The notes under the pieces are model-generated. The model was not told where the DNA came from and did not search any database. It saw only the letters and a list, made by a program, of their open reading frames with translations. Of a DNA stretch of 64,000 bases, positions 32,784 to 41,330 are shown piece by piece. Position numbers and translations under genes: made by a program. Source of the DNA: Thermoleophilia bacterium (GTDB lineage Bacteria; Actinomycetota; Thermoleophilia; RBG-16-64-13); NCBI GenBank assembly GCA_026415615.1, contig JAOAGT010000002.1:62001-126000 (forward strand), given 5' to 3'. Positions within the stretch are counted from its first letter, which is position 1. Every line of letters begins with the position of its first letter.

Positions 32784-35357
32784 TTAGCCCCCGTGCCTGC
32801 GGCCAGCGCTTGGCCGATAGAAGAGGCGCTTAGCTACCTCAGCCGCTCCTATGTACACTGCGATGACCGCGGCAATGGCTACATACAGCAAAGGCGGGAT
32901 GCGGACAAAGCCGAGAGGGCTGGCAAGCGGCGTGAAGGGGATTACAACCACGACCGTCGCCACCAGCAAGGTAACACTAAGGAGTTTCCAGCTCGGCATG
33001 CTGCGGAAGATCGGTCTACGCGTGCGGATCACCAACACGACCAGGGCTGCAGAGATCACTGACTCGGTGAACCAGCCAGTGCGAAACTGGGCGCTGCTCG
33101 CGTGAAAGATGAGGAGTAGAGCGCCAAAGGTGGCGTAGTCAAAGACTGAACTCAGGAGCCCAAAGACCAACATGAACCGACGAATGAACCGAATGTCCCA
33201 CCGCCGCGGAGCGGCGACCATCTCCGGGTCGACGTTGTCGGAGGCTATGGTCATCTCCGGAAAGTCAGTCATCAGGTTGGTCAGGAGCACCTGTTTCGGG
33301 AGGAGGGGGAGAAAGGAGAGGAAAAGCGAAGCTCCGGCCATGCTGAACATGTTGCCGAAGTTAGCGCTCGTCGCCATGAAGACATACTTGAGGGTGTTCG
33401 CGAAGGTGTGTCTGCCCTCGCGGACTCCTTGACCCACGACCGCTAGATCTTTTTCCAGAAGAACAAAGTCGGCCGCCTCCTTGGCCACGTCGGCAGCGGT
33501 GTTCACGGAGATGCTAACGTCGGCGGCGTGCAGGGCCGAGGCGTCATTGATCCCATCGCCCATATAGCCCACCACGTTTCCGGCCTTACGCAGGGCGAGG
33601 ATGATGCGCTCCTTCTGGTTGGGTTCGATCTCGGCAAACACGTCGACGCTCGTGACCCGGGAGCGCAAAGCCTCGTCGCTCAGGTCATGCAGGTCGCTAG
33701 CGGTCATCACCCGGGCCTCTCCCAACCCTATCTGGGAGGCTACGTTGGCGGCCACTAGCGGATTGTCTCCGGTTATCATGACGAGTCGCACGCCGAGGTC
33801 TCTGAGCTCGCGAAGGGTATCGGTGACGCCCTCTTTGGGAGGGTCAAAGAAGGCCAGGAAGCCTGCGAAGGTCATGTCTTTCTCGTCAGCGCGCGATATG
33901 GCGCTGGCCTCTCCGACCTCACGATAAGCGATGCCGAGTACGCGGTAGCCCTCGCCGCTCAGGGCTGCGTAGTGCGCCTCGATCTCCGCGCGCGTTGTAT
34001 GGATGTCTGTGATCTGGACCGGGGCAGAAAGTCCATTGCTGGTGCTGGAGGAGAGGATCTCCACCTTCGTGCAAACGTCTAGCACGGTAGTCAGCGGCCC
34101 TTTGGTGATAAGGAGATGTACGTCCTGGCGTCGGACCAAGACGCTCAGACGCTTTCGTGCAAAGTCGTAGGGAATCTCATCGAGCTTCGCGTAGTCCGAC
34201 ACGTCCAATGTTCGGTAGTTTCTGATAGCAGCGTCTATGGGGTTCTGGAAGCCGGTCTCGTAGAAGGCGTTAAGGTACGCAAGAAGTAGGACGCGTTCGC
34301 TCTCCCTGCCGTTCGCGTCAAGGGCGGCATGCAGCCTTACTTCGCCCTCCGTGAGAGTCCCGGTCTTGTCGGAGCAGAGGATGTTCATACTGCCCAGATT
34401 CTCGATGGCAGCGAGACGCTTCACGATGACCTTCTTGTCCGCCATGCGCTTTGCACCGCGCGCCAGGTTGACACTGATGATGGCTGGCAGAAGCTGCGGA
34501 GTGAGTCCGACGGCCAGGGCCAACGAGAAGAGGAACGAGTCAAGCACTGGGCGGTTCAGGTAGACATTGAAGCCGAAGATGAGGAACACGAGGACCATCG
34601 TGACCTCGGCCAGGAAGTAGCCAAACCGGCGCACGCCATGCTCAAACTCGGTCTCGGCTGGCCGCAACCTGAGGTGCTCAGAGATCTGGCCGAATTCCGT
34701 ACCCTTGCCCGTGTGGACGACGACCGCCACGCCGGTTCCGCTGATGACATGGGTACCCATGAACAGGCAGTTGGTGCGTTTAGCAAGTGGAGTATCAGCG
34801 GGAAGAACGCCGGGCTGTTTCTCCGCTGGATAGGACTCGCCGGTGAGTGCAGCCTCGTCGGCAAAAAGTTCCTTGGATTCCAGAACCAGGCAGTCCCCAG
34901 GAATCACGTCACCCGCATTGAGAAGGACGACATCGCCAGGAACTACTTCCTCGACCGGGACGTCAACGGGTGTGCCATCGCGGAGAACGGTGACCTTTAT
35001 CTCTACTACGGCAAGCAGCTTCTTTACCGCGTTTGTGGCACCGCGTTCCTGCCAGAAGCTGAGCAGACTGCTCAGGAGCACTATGCCCAGGATGATGCCG
35101 GCGTCCACCCTGTCCTTCAAGAACGCTGAGAGGACCGCCGCGAGGATGAGGATGAGCACTATGGGACTCTTGAACTGGCGCAACAGAAGAGCCAGGGTGT
35201 CGGCGCGCTTGGACGCCCGCAGGGTGTTGCGTCCGTAGTGCAGAAGACGGTCGGCCGCTTCCTCGCTAGCCAGGCCTGTTCGGCGGGTGCCTATCTGGGT
35301 AAGGAGATTCTCCGCGGGGCTAGTCCAAAACGGTGATTGCAGAGCCTCGGGGACCAT
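32784..35357 (-). CDS. MgtA-like P-type cation ATPase (P3B)
   Basis: 857 aa. A cation-ATPase N-terminal domain leads to a TGES actuator loop (172-175), GLTPQLLPAI in membrane helix M4, the phosphorylation motif DKTGTLT with Asp330, KGP in the nucleotide domain, TGDN and MGDGINDASALHAADVSI, and six C-terminal helices. GLTPxxLP resembles magnesium transporters of the MgtA/MgtB type, where Glu or Met often occupies the variable place. Mg2+ import is the family role; here the ion is inferred. The 1-bp gap to the flippase-like gene and 14-bp gap from the protease gene imply one operon. Confidence 0.93.
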   Translation of the reverse strand: MVPEALQSPFWTSPAENLLTQIGTRRTGLASEEAADRLLHYGRNTLRASKRADTLALLLRQFKSPIVLILILAAVLSAFLKDRVDAGIILGIVLLSSLLSFWQERGATNAVKKLLAVVEIKVTVLRDGTPVDVPVEEVVPGDVVLLNAGDVIPGDCLVLESKELFADEAALTGESYPAEKQPGVLPADTPLAKRTNCLFMGTHVISGTGVAVVVHTGKGTEFGQISEHLRLRPAETEFEHGVRRFGYFLAEVTMVLVFLIFGFNVYLNRPVLDSFLFSLALAVGLTPQLLPAIISVNLARGAKRMADKKVIVKRLAAIENLGSMNILCSDKTGTLTEGEVRLHAALDANGRESERVLLLAYLNAFYETGFQNPIDAAIRNYRTLDVSDYAKLDEIPYDFARKRLSVLVRRQDVHLLITKGPLTTVLDVCTKVEILSSSTSNGLSAPVQITDIHTTRAEIEAHYAALSGEGYRVLGIAYREVGEASAISRADEKDMTFAGFLAFFDPPKEGVTDTLRELRDLGVRLVMITGDNPLVAANVASQIGLGEARVMTASDLHDLSDEALRSRVTSVDVFAEIEPNQKERIILALRKAGNVVGYMGDGINDASALHAADVSISVNTAADVAKEAADFVLLEKDLAVVGQGVREGRHTFANTLKYVFMATSANFGNMFSMAGASLFLSFLPLLPKQVLLTNLMTDFPEMTIASDNVDPEMVAAPRRWDIRFIRRFMLVFGLLSSVFDYATFGALLLIFHASSAQFRTGWFTESVISAALVVLVIRTRRPIFRSMPSWKLLSVTLLVATVVVVIPFTPLASPLGFVRIPPLLYVAIAAVIAVYIGAAEVAKRLFYRPSAGRRHGG

Positions 35358-35371
35358 CGGGTCTCAGGTGC

Positions 35372-36199
35372 CTACTTTCCGGTGAGTTTCTTTGCTACCT
35401 CGGCGACTACGCCAGCGGGAATGGCGAAGCCGATGTTCTCTGCCCCGGTGGATCCAGGTGGGAGATAGACTTCGGGCATCCCGATGAGGTGTCCGGTCGT
35501 GTCAAAACAGCCCCCGCCCGAGTTGCCGGGGCTTATAGGCGCATCGATCTGTATGAGGCCGGTGAGCGGCGCTTGCCCGGGGCCCATATCTAGCGTCCGA
35601 TCCAGGCCACTTATGATCCCGAGCGTCACACTATTGCGGAAATCAAGCGGACTGCCGATCACTATCGCCCACTGAGCCAGACGGACTTCGTTCGCTGAGG
35701 GGAAGGTCACAGGGTGGAGACCTGTCTTGGGCACTTTGAGGGCGGCTATGTCATGAGTGGGATCAGTATCCACGAGCGTGGCGGGTGTTGTCTCTCCCGA
35801 GCTCAAGGTCACCGTGATAGTCTGACCTGAGCTGACGGCGCCGTCCAGAGTCACCACGTGGTCATTGGTCAAGATGTAGCCGTCAGCCGTGTAGACGATG
35901 CCTGAGCCGATTCCACTCCCAGTCACCCCGTTTACGGTGGCGGTGACAGTGATATTCACCACGCTGTCATATACAGCCTTGAGCACGTGCTCAGCGGGGC
36001 TTTCCTCATAGGCCAAAGTGCTCCCACTGCTCGTCAGTGCGCTGGTGCTCGTTCGCGCAGCCGCGCTCGTTTCTGCGCCGGTGCTTGCCTGGACAGCGGA
36101 CGAAGGTGGACTACTTTGGTTGCTTGTGCAAGAGGACACGAAGGTTGCTAACAAGAAAACCGCAGATGCCACCGCTAGTTGCCGGTATCGCGTGTCCAT
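35372..36199 (-). CDS. HtrA-like serine protease lipoprotein lacking a PDZ domain
   Basis: 275 aa. The lipobox VSSC places the lipid-anchored Cys at residue 24, followed by a Ser/Thr/Ala linker. The S1C protease domain shows TNDHVV (His), DPTHDIAALKV (Asp) and PGNSGGGCF (Ser). The protein stops at the end of the protease domain, so it lacks the PDZ domain of the paralogue at 23871-25127. It lies in line with the P-type ATPase, 14 bp upstream of it. Envelope protein quality control is the likely role. Confidence 0.92.
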   Translation of the reverse strand: MDTRYRQLAVASAVFLLATFVSSCTSNQSSPPSSAVQASTGAETSAAARTSTSALTSSGSTLAYEESPAEHVLKAVYDSVVNITVTATVNGVTGSGIGSGIVYTADGYILTNDHVVTLDGAVSSGQTITVTLSSGETTPATLVDTDPTHDIAALKVPKTGLHPVTFPSANEVRLAQWAIVIGSPLDFRNSVTLGIISGLDRTLDMGPGQAPLTGLIQIDAPISPGNSGGGCFDTTGHLIGMPEVYLPPGSTGAENIGFAIPAGVVAEVAKKLTGK

Positions 36200-36367
36200 T
36201 TTCTGGTCCTCCTCCCCGCTGTTGTGCTAGCGGCCCGTTGTGTTCTCCCCATTGCTGGAGGGATTCAAACGGAAACCGAGGAACCGAGACCCGCGGATAA
36301 GGTGGGGCGGCGTGCACAGCGACCGAAACTTGCCCGGCACACCGCCTCGCTCAGAATCGCCGCGGTA

Positions 36368-36784
36368 TCACTCCTTGCGCTCGTATCTAAGCCAGCAGAA
36401 GTAAGGGCCGTCCTTCCCCGAAAGGCTTATGGCGAGGAACTTGACAGCGACCGCCTGGCTCGCGTTCTCCCCAGCGATGTCATATACCTCGTAGGTGGAC
36501 CTCGCTGGAGCAGAGTCCTTGCTCACGCGTGACTCTGTGGCCGGAAAAGCGGTGCCAACCAACGCAAGGTTCTCCGGCGACACTCTTTGGACACCGACGG
36601 TCTTCCCTGTGCACACGTAGACGTCGTTCTGATACACGATCTCTGCCGGGATCATGGTCCTAATTGTGAGATCGCCAAGGACCGATCTCTCTTCGTGAGC
36701 AGAGTCAGATTGCTCTGTGCAACCAAGGGAGATCCACGTCACCAAACAAAGCAAGACGATCCCGGACAAGAGGCTTTTCTTCAT
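36368..36784 (-). CDS. Small lipoprotein of unknown function
   Basis: 138 aa. I chose ATG 36784 (MKKSLLSGIVLL), with GAGGAG about ten bases upstream; the same frame is open much further but that upstream part is remnant of another gene. The lipobox ISLGC gives Cys22. The mature part (VYVCTGKTVGVQRV, YEVYDIAGENASQAVAVKFL) is beta-rich and matches no family I know. The 168 bp to the downstream protease gene contains no recognised element. Confidence 0.7.
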   Translation of the reverse strand: MKKSLLSGIVLLCLVTWISLGCTEQSDSAHEERSVLGDLTIRTMIPAEIVYQNDVYVCTGKTVGVQRVSPENLALVGTAFPATESRVSKDSAPARSTYEVYDIAGENASQAVAVKFLAISLSGKDGPYFCWLRYERKE

Positions 36785-36934
36785 CACTTGCCGCTCCTCG
36801 ATTGAGATTGACCGGAAGGCGGAGGACCGTCTTTCTAACCGCTGCGTAGCGTCAGACGTGTTGGAAACATGCCCTGTTCCAAGTGACAAGACCCAACAGT
36901 GGCGTTGCGCTGCCCTAGGGGAGGCTGAACACCC

Positions 36935-37440
36935 GAGACATCTTGATCTTGGCGAGGTCGAGGAGTCCCAGGTGGCAGGGCCATTAGCGCCAGGATAGCT
37001 CCGACCAAGACACGGCTCATGCGCGACATGAAGACAGCTGTTGCGGCGACCACGCTCGCTGGGATAGCTGCGGCTAGCGACAAGCCATCGGCTGGCTCGA
37101 GACTTCCAGGACTGGCCTCGCTGTCTCACTGGATAGATATTGCCTTGGCTGGCAAATACCAGCATTAGGAAGACCAGCGTCTGCGTTTCCCAACTTCTCC
37201 ATAAAGCACGTCTTGGCCAACAGAGAACATGGAGAAGGACACTCGGTCCGCAGACGTCGATATGGTGGCGAAATCGCGGGTTGAGAGCAGCACGACCGAT
37301 TGAAGCGGAGTGATGGCAAACGAGCGCGTGAGCATGACGCCTGAGCTTAGGAATACCGGTACGGCGTAAGACGTTGTCAGAGCCGTAAACAGGGCGAAGT
37401 CTAGGAAGCGACGCTCTGGCGCTTGCCGGCGGCGTATCAT
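36935..37440 (-). pseudogene. Decayed C-terminal part of a P3A-like (proton-type) P-type ATPase
   Basis: Three minus-strand frames together spell the C-terminal membrane domain of plasma-membrane H+-ATPase-like pumps. Frame 1 (37440-37165) gives RSFAITPLQSVVLLSTRDFA-TIS-S-DRV. Frame 2 (about 37186-37067) gives TLVFLMLVFASQGNIYPVR and WKSRASRWLV. Frame 3 (37083 to about 36935) gives SLAAAIPASVVAATAVFMSR. The matches follow family order (TDFVTLSLSTD, then LMLVFTGQ..VRER..FWSSRPSR, then a final helix pair). The 5' two thirds, with the phosphorylation site, are absent, and at least two frameshifts break the rest. No start or ribosome site fits. Confidence 0.7.
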
Positions 37441-37479
37441 CAGGTGCCGACAGAGAGCTCGAGCGTGAAAAGGGGACTG

Positions 37480-38766
37480 GTGAGCGAAGAAGGGCAGAAG
37501 CCCAACGAAGGTCCACTCCTACGGCACAGCACAGAGCAGGCGCATCCCGCTTGGCGGCGGGCGCTTACCGCCAACGTGCTGCTGCTGGGCGTGGTCTCGT
37601 TTTTCGCAGATGTCTCTTCTGAGATGCTGTACCCCCTGATGCCGCTGTTTCTCACCACCGTGCTGGGGGCCCCGGCTTCGGTGGTAGGGGTGATCGAAGG
37701 GCTAGCGGAAGCCACGGCGTCGATCCTCAAGACCGTCTCGGGTCGCATCGCTGACCGCACCGGCCGCCGTGTGGAGCAGATGTTCGGTGGCTACTTACTG
37801 TCGGCGGTGGCCAAGCCATTGATCGCCCTCGCGCATGTGTGGCCGTTGGTGCTTGTCGCTCGTGTGCTTGACCGCACAGGCAAGGGTTTCCGGACTTCGC
37901 CAAGGGATGCTGTCCTAGCTGACAGCGTGGACCAAGAGGTGCGCGGTGCCGCCTTCGGCTGGCACCGCGCCATGGACACAGGGGGTGCGGTGGTCGGGCC
38001 GCTGCTCGCTTTGGCCCTGCTGATGGCGCTGGGCAGCAATCTGCGTCTGATCATCGCCTTGTCGGTGATACCTGGCCTGATGGGAGCGTTTCTTGTGCTC
38101 GGTGTTTCTGATCCCAGGCGTCGGCGGGCCCGGGGGGGCGTGGCGGCTGAGCCCGTCCCATCCTCCGCTGGCACTCCCGAGCGGCTTCGGTGGGCGGCTC
38201 TTCCAGGACCGTTCAAGCTGTATCTGGCGGCCTGGCTTCCCTTTGTGCTCGTGAACTCGAGCGACGTCTTCTTGATCCTGCGGGCTAAGCAACTTGGCTT
38301 CTCGATGACAGGGGTGGTTCTCGTCTACGTTCTCTACAATGCTGTCTACGCCTTGTGGAGTGTCCCTTTGGGTCGTCTCTCGGACCGCCTGGGGCGGCGG
38401 CAGGTCATACTGGCCGGGATGGTGGTGTTCGCGGCGGTCTATGCTGGCTTTTCCTTGGCTAACAAGTCGTGGCAGGTCATCGTACTCTTTGCCGTCTACG
38501 GGCTGTACATGGCGGCGACCGAGGGAGTGGGCAAGGCCTATGCGGTGGATCTGGTGCCCGGCCACCTGCGGGCTACCTCGGTAGGGCTCCTTGGCACTCT
38601 CACCGGCGTCGCCGCTTTGGTGGCGAGTAGCGTAGGCGGAGTGCTCTGGGACGCGGTCGGCCCTTGGTCGCCGTTTGCCTTGGGGGCTGCGGGCGCAGCT
38701 GTGTCGGCGGTGCTATTCGGCTTTCTGCCCGGGTTGCGCAAGCCGCGGCCTTCTACCACAAGCTGA
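37480..38766 (+). CDS. Major facilitator superfamily transporter
   Basis: 428 aa from a GTG preceded by AAAAGGGGA; earlier GTGs in frame lie within the ATPase remnant. Twelve membrane helices are predicted. The MFS signature GRIADRTGRR follows helix 2, RVLDRTGKGFRTSPRDAVLAD after helix 4 is typical of a bacterial MFS subgroup, and PLGRLSDRLGRRQVI repeats the signature in the second half. The substrate is unknown. It converges on the diguanylate cyclase gene, 14 bp away. Confidence 0.9.
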   Translation: MSEEGQKPNEGPLLRHSTEQAHPAWRRALTANVLLLGVVSFFADVSSEMLYPLMPLFLTTVLGAPASVVGVIEGLAEATASILKTVSGRIADRTGRRVEQMFGGYLLSAVAKPLIALAHVWPLVLVARVLDRTGKGFRTSPRDAVLADSVDQEVRGAAFGWHRAMDTGGAVVGPLLALALLMALGSNLRLIIALSVIPGLMGAFLVLGVSDPRRRRARGGVAAEPVPSSAGTPERLRWAALPGPFKLYLAAWLPFVLVNSSDVFLILRAKQLGFSMTGVVLVYVLYNAVYALWSVPLGRLSDRLGRRQVILAGMVVFAAVYAGFSLANKSWQVIVLFAVYGLYMAATEGVGKAYAVDLVPGHLRATSVGLLGTLTGVAALVASSVGGVLWDAVGPWSPFALGAAGAAVSAVLFGFLPGLRKPRPSTTS

Positions 38767-38780
38767 GGGTGTCCGTGCGA

Positions 38781-39722
38781 TCAGCCATACTGGAGAGCGC
38801 TGGTCTCCACGGCTACCCGGTTGCGTCCGGCGCGCTTGCTCTGGTAGAGAAGCTCATCCGCGCGGGCGACGAGCGCGGCGGGGGTCTCGCCTGACCTGTC
38901 CGCGAGGGCTGCTCCCAAGGACAGAGTGACTCGCAACCGGCCTCCTCGTATGCGCACGTCGGACTGCTCCGCCAGGGCCCGATACCGCTCGGCGATGGAC
39001 GAAAGGTCTTCGCGCGAGGTGCGGCTGAGGATCGCCAAGAACTCCTCGCCGCCCCAGCGGCCGACAAGGTCGTACGAGCGGGTGGCGCCGCGTAGCGTCC
39101 GGGCTACCGTTTGAAGGACCCGCTCTCCCGCCTCGTGTCCGTAAGTGTCATTGATCGTCTTGAAATGATCGATGTCCATCATGATGACCCCGAGTGTCCA
39201 GCCGTAACGGCCGGACTCGTTTAGGCGAGCTTCAAGCGCCTCTTCAAGAAACCGTCTATTTGCCAACCCAGTAAGGGTATCTAGGTAGGCGAGATCCTGC
39301 AGCCTCCGCACTTGCTCGAGCGCTGCAATTTTGTCGCTTATGTCGACAAAGCTTTGGACAGCTCCCAGTATCTCTCCGGTTGAAGCGCGTAGCGGACTGA
39401 TGTGCACACGGACGGGGACCCGGTGGCCTTCTTTGTGACGGAGAAAGACTTCTGCCTGACGGGGCTGGCCATCATCACGGGCGGCTTTCATGGGGCAACT
39501 GTCAAAGCACAGCCGATGGCCAGCACCGTCCACGTGCATGAGGAGCTCGTCACTACAGCGTCGCCCGACGGTCTCTCTCGCGGTGTAACCGGTGAGGATT
39601 TCGCACGGAGCGTTCCAGAGCACGATGCGATCGTCGGTGTCAAGCACGTAGACACCCTCGGCTACCTGGTCGAGGATGGTTCTTAAGTTCTCGGAGTTGA
39701 GTTTGACAGCGGCTCGTCGCAT
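38781..39722 (-). CDS. PAS-GGDEF diguanylate cyclase
   Basis: 313 aa from ATG 39722 (GGAG six bases upstream); an ATG at 39788 adds 22 residues. A PAS domain (about 8-120, ILDQVAEGVYVLDTDDRIVLWNAPCEILTGY) contains CFDSCPM, a common variant. The GGDEF domain has GRWGGEEFLAIL, the intact synthesis motif. An allosteric I-site RSYD lies five residues before it. The protein makes cyclic di-GMP and should be feedback-inhibited. It is cytosolic with no membrane span. Effectors are not in the window. Confidence 0.92.
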   Translation of the reverse strand: MRRAAVKLNSENLRTILDQVAEGVYVLDTDDRIVLWNAPCEILTGYTARETVGRRCSDELLMHVDGAGHRLCFDSCPMKAARDDGQPRQAEVFLRHKEGHRVPVRVHISPLRASTGEILGAVQSFVDISDKIAALEQVRRLQDLAYLDTLTGLANRRFLEEALEARLNESGRYGWTLGVIMMDIDHFKTINDTYGHEAGERVLQTVARTLRGATRSYDLVGRWGGEEFLAILSRTSREDLSSIAERYRALAEQSDVRIRGGRLRVTLSLGAALADRSGETPAALVARADELLYQSKRAGRNRVAVETSALQYG

Positions 39723-39828
39723 GTGCCACTCCGGCGCACGTGTGCCGCTGTTCGCCTGTAACGTGTGTGACACGCACCGGCGTTCCATACCTCAGCTAGA
39801 TTGTTCCTAATATCTAACATCGGCAAAC

Positions 39829-39839
39829 ACTCCAGGAGT
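39829..39839. promoter_or_regulatory. Palindrome ACTCC-A-GGAGT upstream of the dehydrogenase gene
   Basis: Perfect 5-bp inverted repeat with one central base. It has a near-copy at 39954-39965 and may be an operator. The right half overlaps a longer inverted repeat (39836-39877). Confidence 0.35.
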
Positions 39840-39877
39840 TGACAGCGTCAAGCAGTGGCGACCACCTCTGTCAACTC
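39836..39877. repeat. Inverted repeat in the 5' region of the iron-dependent dehydrogenase gene
   Basis: GAGTTGACAG (39836-39845) and CTGTCAACTC (39868-39877), 10 bp perfect with a 22-base loop. It could form an RNA hairpin or a spaced operator about 130 bp before the start codon. Confidence 0.5.
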
Positions 39878-39953
39878 TGCTGGTGTGCCTAAAACACCAC
39901 GTGCGCCATTTAGGATGCTGAATGCGCCAATGAGCAGAGTACGCCTCTCTTGG

Positions 39954-39965
39954 ACTCCCAGGAGT
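39954..39965. promoter_or_regulatory. Second palindrome ACTCC-CA-GGAGT
   Basis: Same half-sites as at 39829-39839 with two central bases; 39 bp before the ATG of the dehydrogenase gene. As an RNA it would be a short hairpin. Possible binding site for an unidentified regulator. Confidence 0.35.
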
Positions 39966-40004
39966 GCTCCAGTATTCTGTTTGGTAACTCGCAGGGAGGT
40001 CGCA

Positions 40005-41282
40005 ATGAAGCTGGAGACAGTCTTTACCATCGATGCGGCTAGCATCAAGTTCGGCAAGGGAGCCACCTGGGAAGTAGGTCCCGACATGAAAGATCTCGGG
40101 GCTCGCCGGGTGATGCTGGTCACTGATCCTCGGATGGCGCAGCTCGAGCCTGTGGCTATTGCTATTGAGTCTCTCAAAAGAGAAAACATCGATGTTGTTC
40201 TTTACGACCAAGTGCGAGTTGAGCCGAACGACATCTCCTTTAAGGATGCCATTGCCTTTGCCACAGAAGGCAACTTTGACGGCTTTGTCGCAGTAGGGGG
40301 TGGCTCCACCATTGATACGGCTAAGGTGGCCAACCTGTATTCCACTTATCCGGCTGACCTGCTTGAGTACGTCAATGCGCCTATCGGGCGAGCCAAGCCT
40401 ATTCCTGGTCCTCTCAAGCCGTTGATCGCCATACCTACCACGGCTGGTACTGGGAGCGAGACCACGGGCGTAGCTATCTTTGATTACACGGAAATGCACG
40501 CTAAAACCGGCATTGCCCACCGAGCGCTGCGTCCGCGCCTAGGGATAGTAGATCCGAATAACACTCGCACCCTGCCCAAGATGGCGGTGGCCTGCACCGG
40601 CTTTGATGTTTTCTCCCACGCTATTGAGTCTTTGACCGCTCTTCCTTTTGAACAGCGCGAGGCTCCGGAGCATCCCCGACTTCGCCCTGCATACCAAGGC
40701 GCCAACCCCATCAGCAACATCTGGGCGGCAGAGGCAGCCAAGATTGGCGCAAAATACCTGCTTCGAGCCATGGCTGATCCTGATGATGAAGAAGCGCGCA
40801 CGCAGATGATCTTGGCCTCGACTATCGCCGGGGTGGGGTTTGGATCTGCCGGGGTGACTTTGCCGCATGCCATGTCCTACCCCATTTCTGGCCTGGTTAA
40901 GGAATACCGGCCTGAGGGATATCCGCAGGATCACCCGCTTATTCCCCACGGAATGGCTGTGATTCTGGGTGCGCCTGCTGCATTTCGCTTCATGGCGCCG
41001 GGCAATCCGCACATGTTTTTGCGGGCCGCCGAGCTAATTGGGGCGGATACACGCGGCGCTGGGCCAGAGGACGCCGGTGAGATAGTGGCTCAGGCAGTCA
41101 TCGACCTCATGAGAAAAGCTGGGATACCCAACGGGCTTTCAGCTGTTGGTTACACGCCGGATGACGTCGATGCCCTGGTACAAGGAGTACTTCCGCAGCA
41201 CAGGGTAACCAAGCTGTCCCCACGGCCAGCAACAGCTGAGGACTTCAGGAAGATGTTTCTTGATTCCATGACCATCTGGTAG
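40005..41282 (+). CDS. Iron-containing alcohol dehydrogenase, hydroxyacid-oxoacid transhydrogenase type
   Basis: 425 aa from ATG 40005, which follows GGGAGG; an upstream in-frame start is not supported. GGGSTIDTAKVANLYSTYP is the nucleotide-binding loop. The insert LLEYVNAPIGRAKPIPGPLKPLIAIPTTAGTGSE is characteristic of the HOT (ADHFE1) subgroup. FDVFSHAIESLTALPF, LPHAMSYP and IPHGMAV supply the metal-binding His/Asp residues. The family oxidises 4-hydroxybutyrate or other 2- or 4-hydroxyacids, passing electrons to 2-oxoglutarate through a bound nicotinamide. The substrate is inferred. The gene is monocistronic and converges on an MFS gene. Confidence 0.9.
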   Translation: MKLETVFTIDAASIKFGKGATWEVGPDMKDLGARRVMLVTDPRMAQLEPVAIAIESLKRENIDVVLYDQVRVEPNDISFKDAIAFATEGNFDGFVAVGGGSTIDTAKVANLYSTYPADLLEYVNAPIGRAKPIPGPLKPLIAIPTTAGTGSETTGVAIFDYTEMHAKTGIAHRALRPRLGIVDPNNTRTLPKMAVACTGFDVFSHAIESLTALPFEQREAPEHPRLRPAYQGANPISNIWAAEAAKIGAKYLLRAMADPDDEEARTQMILASTIAGVGFGSAGVTLPHAMSYPISGLVKEYRPEGYPQDHPLIPHGMAVILGAPAAFRFMAPGNPHMFLRAAELIGADTRGAGPEDAGEIVAQAVIDLMRKAGIPNGLSAVGYTPDDVDALVQGVLPQHRVTKLSPRPATAEDFRKMFLDSMTIW

Positions 41283-41288
41283 GAAGCA

Positions 41289-41316
41289 GGGCCTGTCTCC
41301 TGAGCAGGTTGGGCCC
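41289..41316. terminator. Possible bidirectional terminator between dehydrogenase and MFS genes
   Basis: GGGCC (41289-41293) and GGCCC (41312-41316) enclose a smaller CCTG/CAGG stem. Weak, no U tract; placed by its position between convergent genes. Confidence 0.25.
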
Positions 41317-41330
41317 TTGGCTGCCAAGCT

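Noticed and set aside
34329-35129. 266-codon open frame opposite the P-type ATPase
   Set aside because: Antisense shadow of a well-conserved gene; composition and lack of motifs are typical of a mirror frame.
36250-36300. A tRNA T-arm-like stretch (GTTTGAATC with CCCTCC) on the minus strand
   Set aside because: The flanking bases do not pair as a T stem and no acceptor, D or anticodon arm is present.
36785-37516. Long in-frame upstream extension of the small lipoprotein gene
   Set aside because: The extension has no ribosome site, would bury the signal peptide, and overlaps the ATPase remnant; MKKSLLSG is the start.
37915-38565. 216-codon open frame opposite the MFS gene
   Set aside because: Antisense shadow, His/Arg/Pro-rich, no start context.
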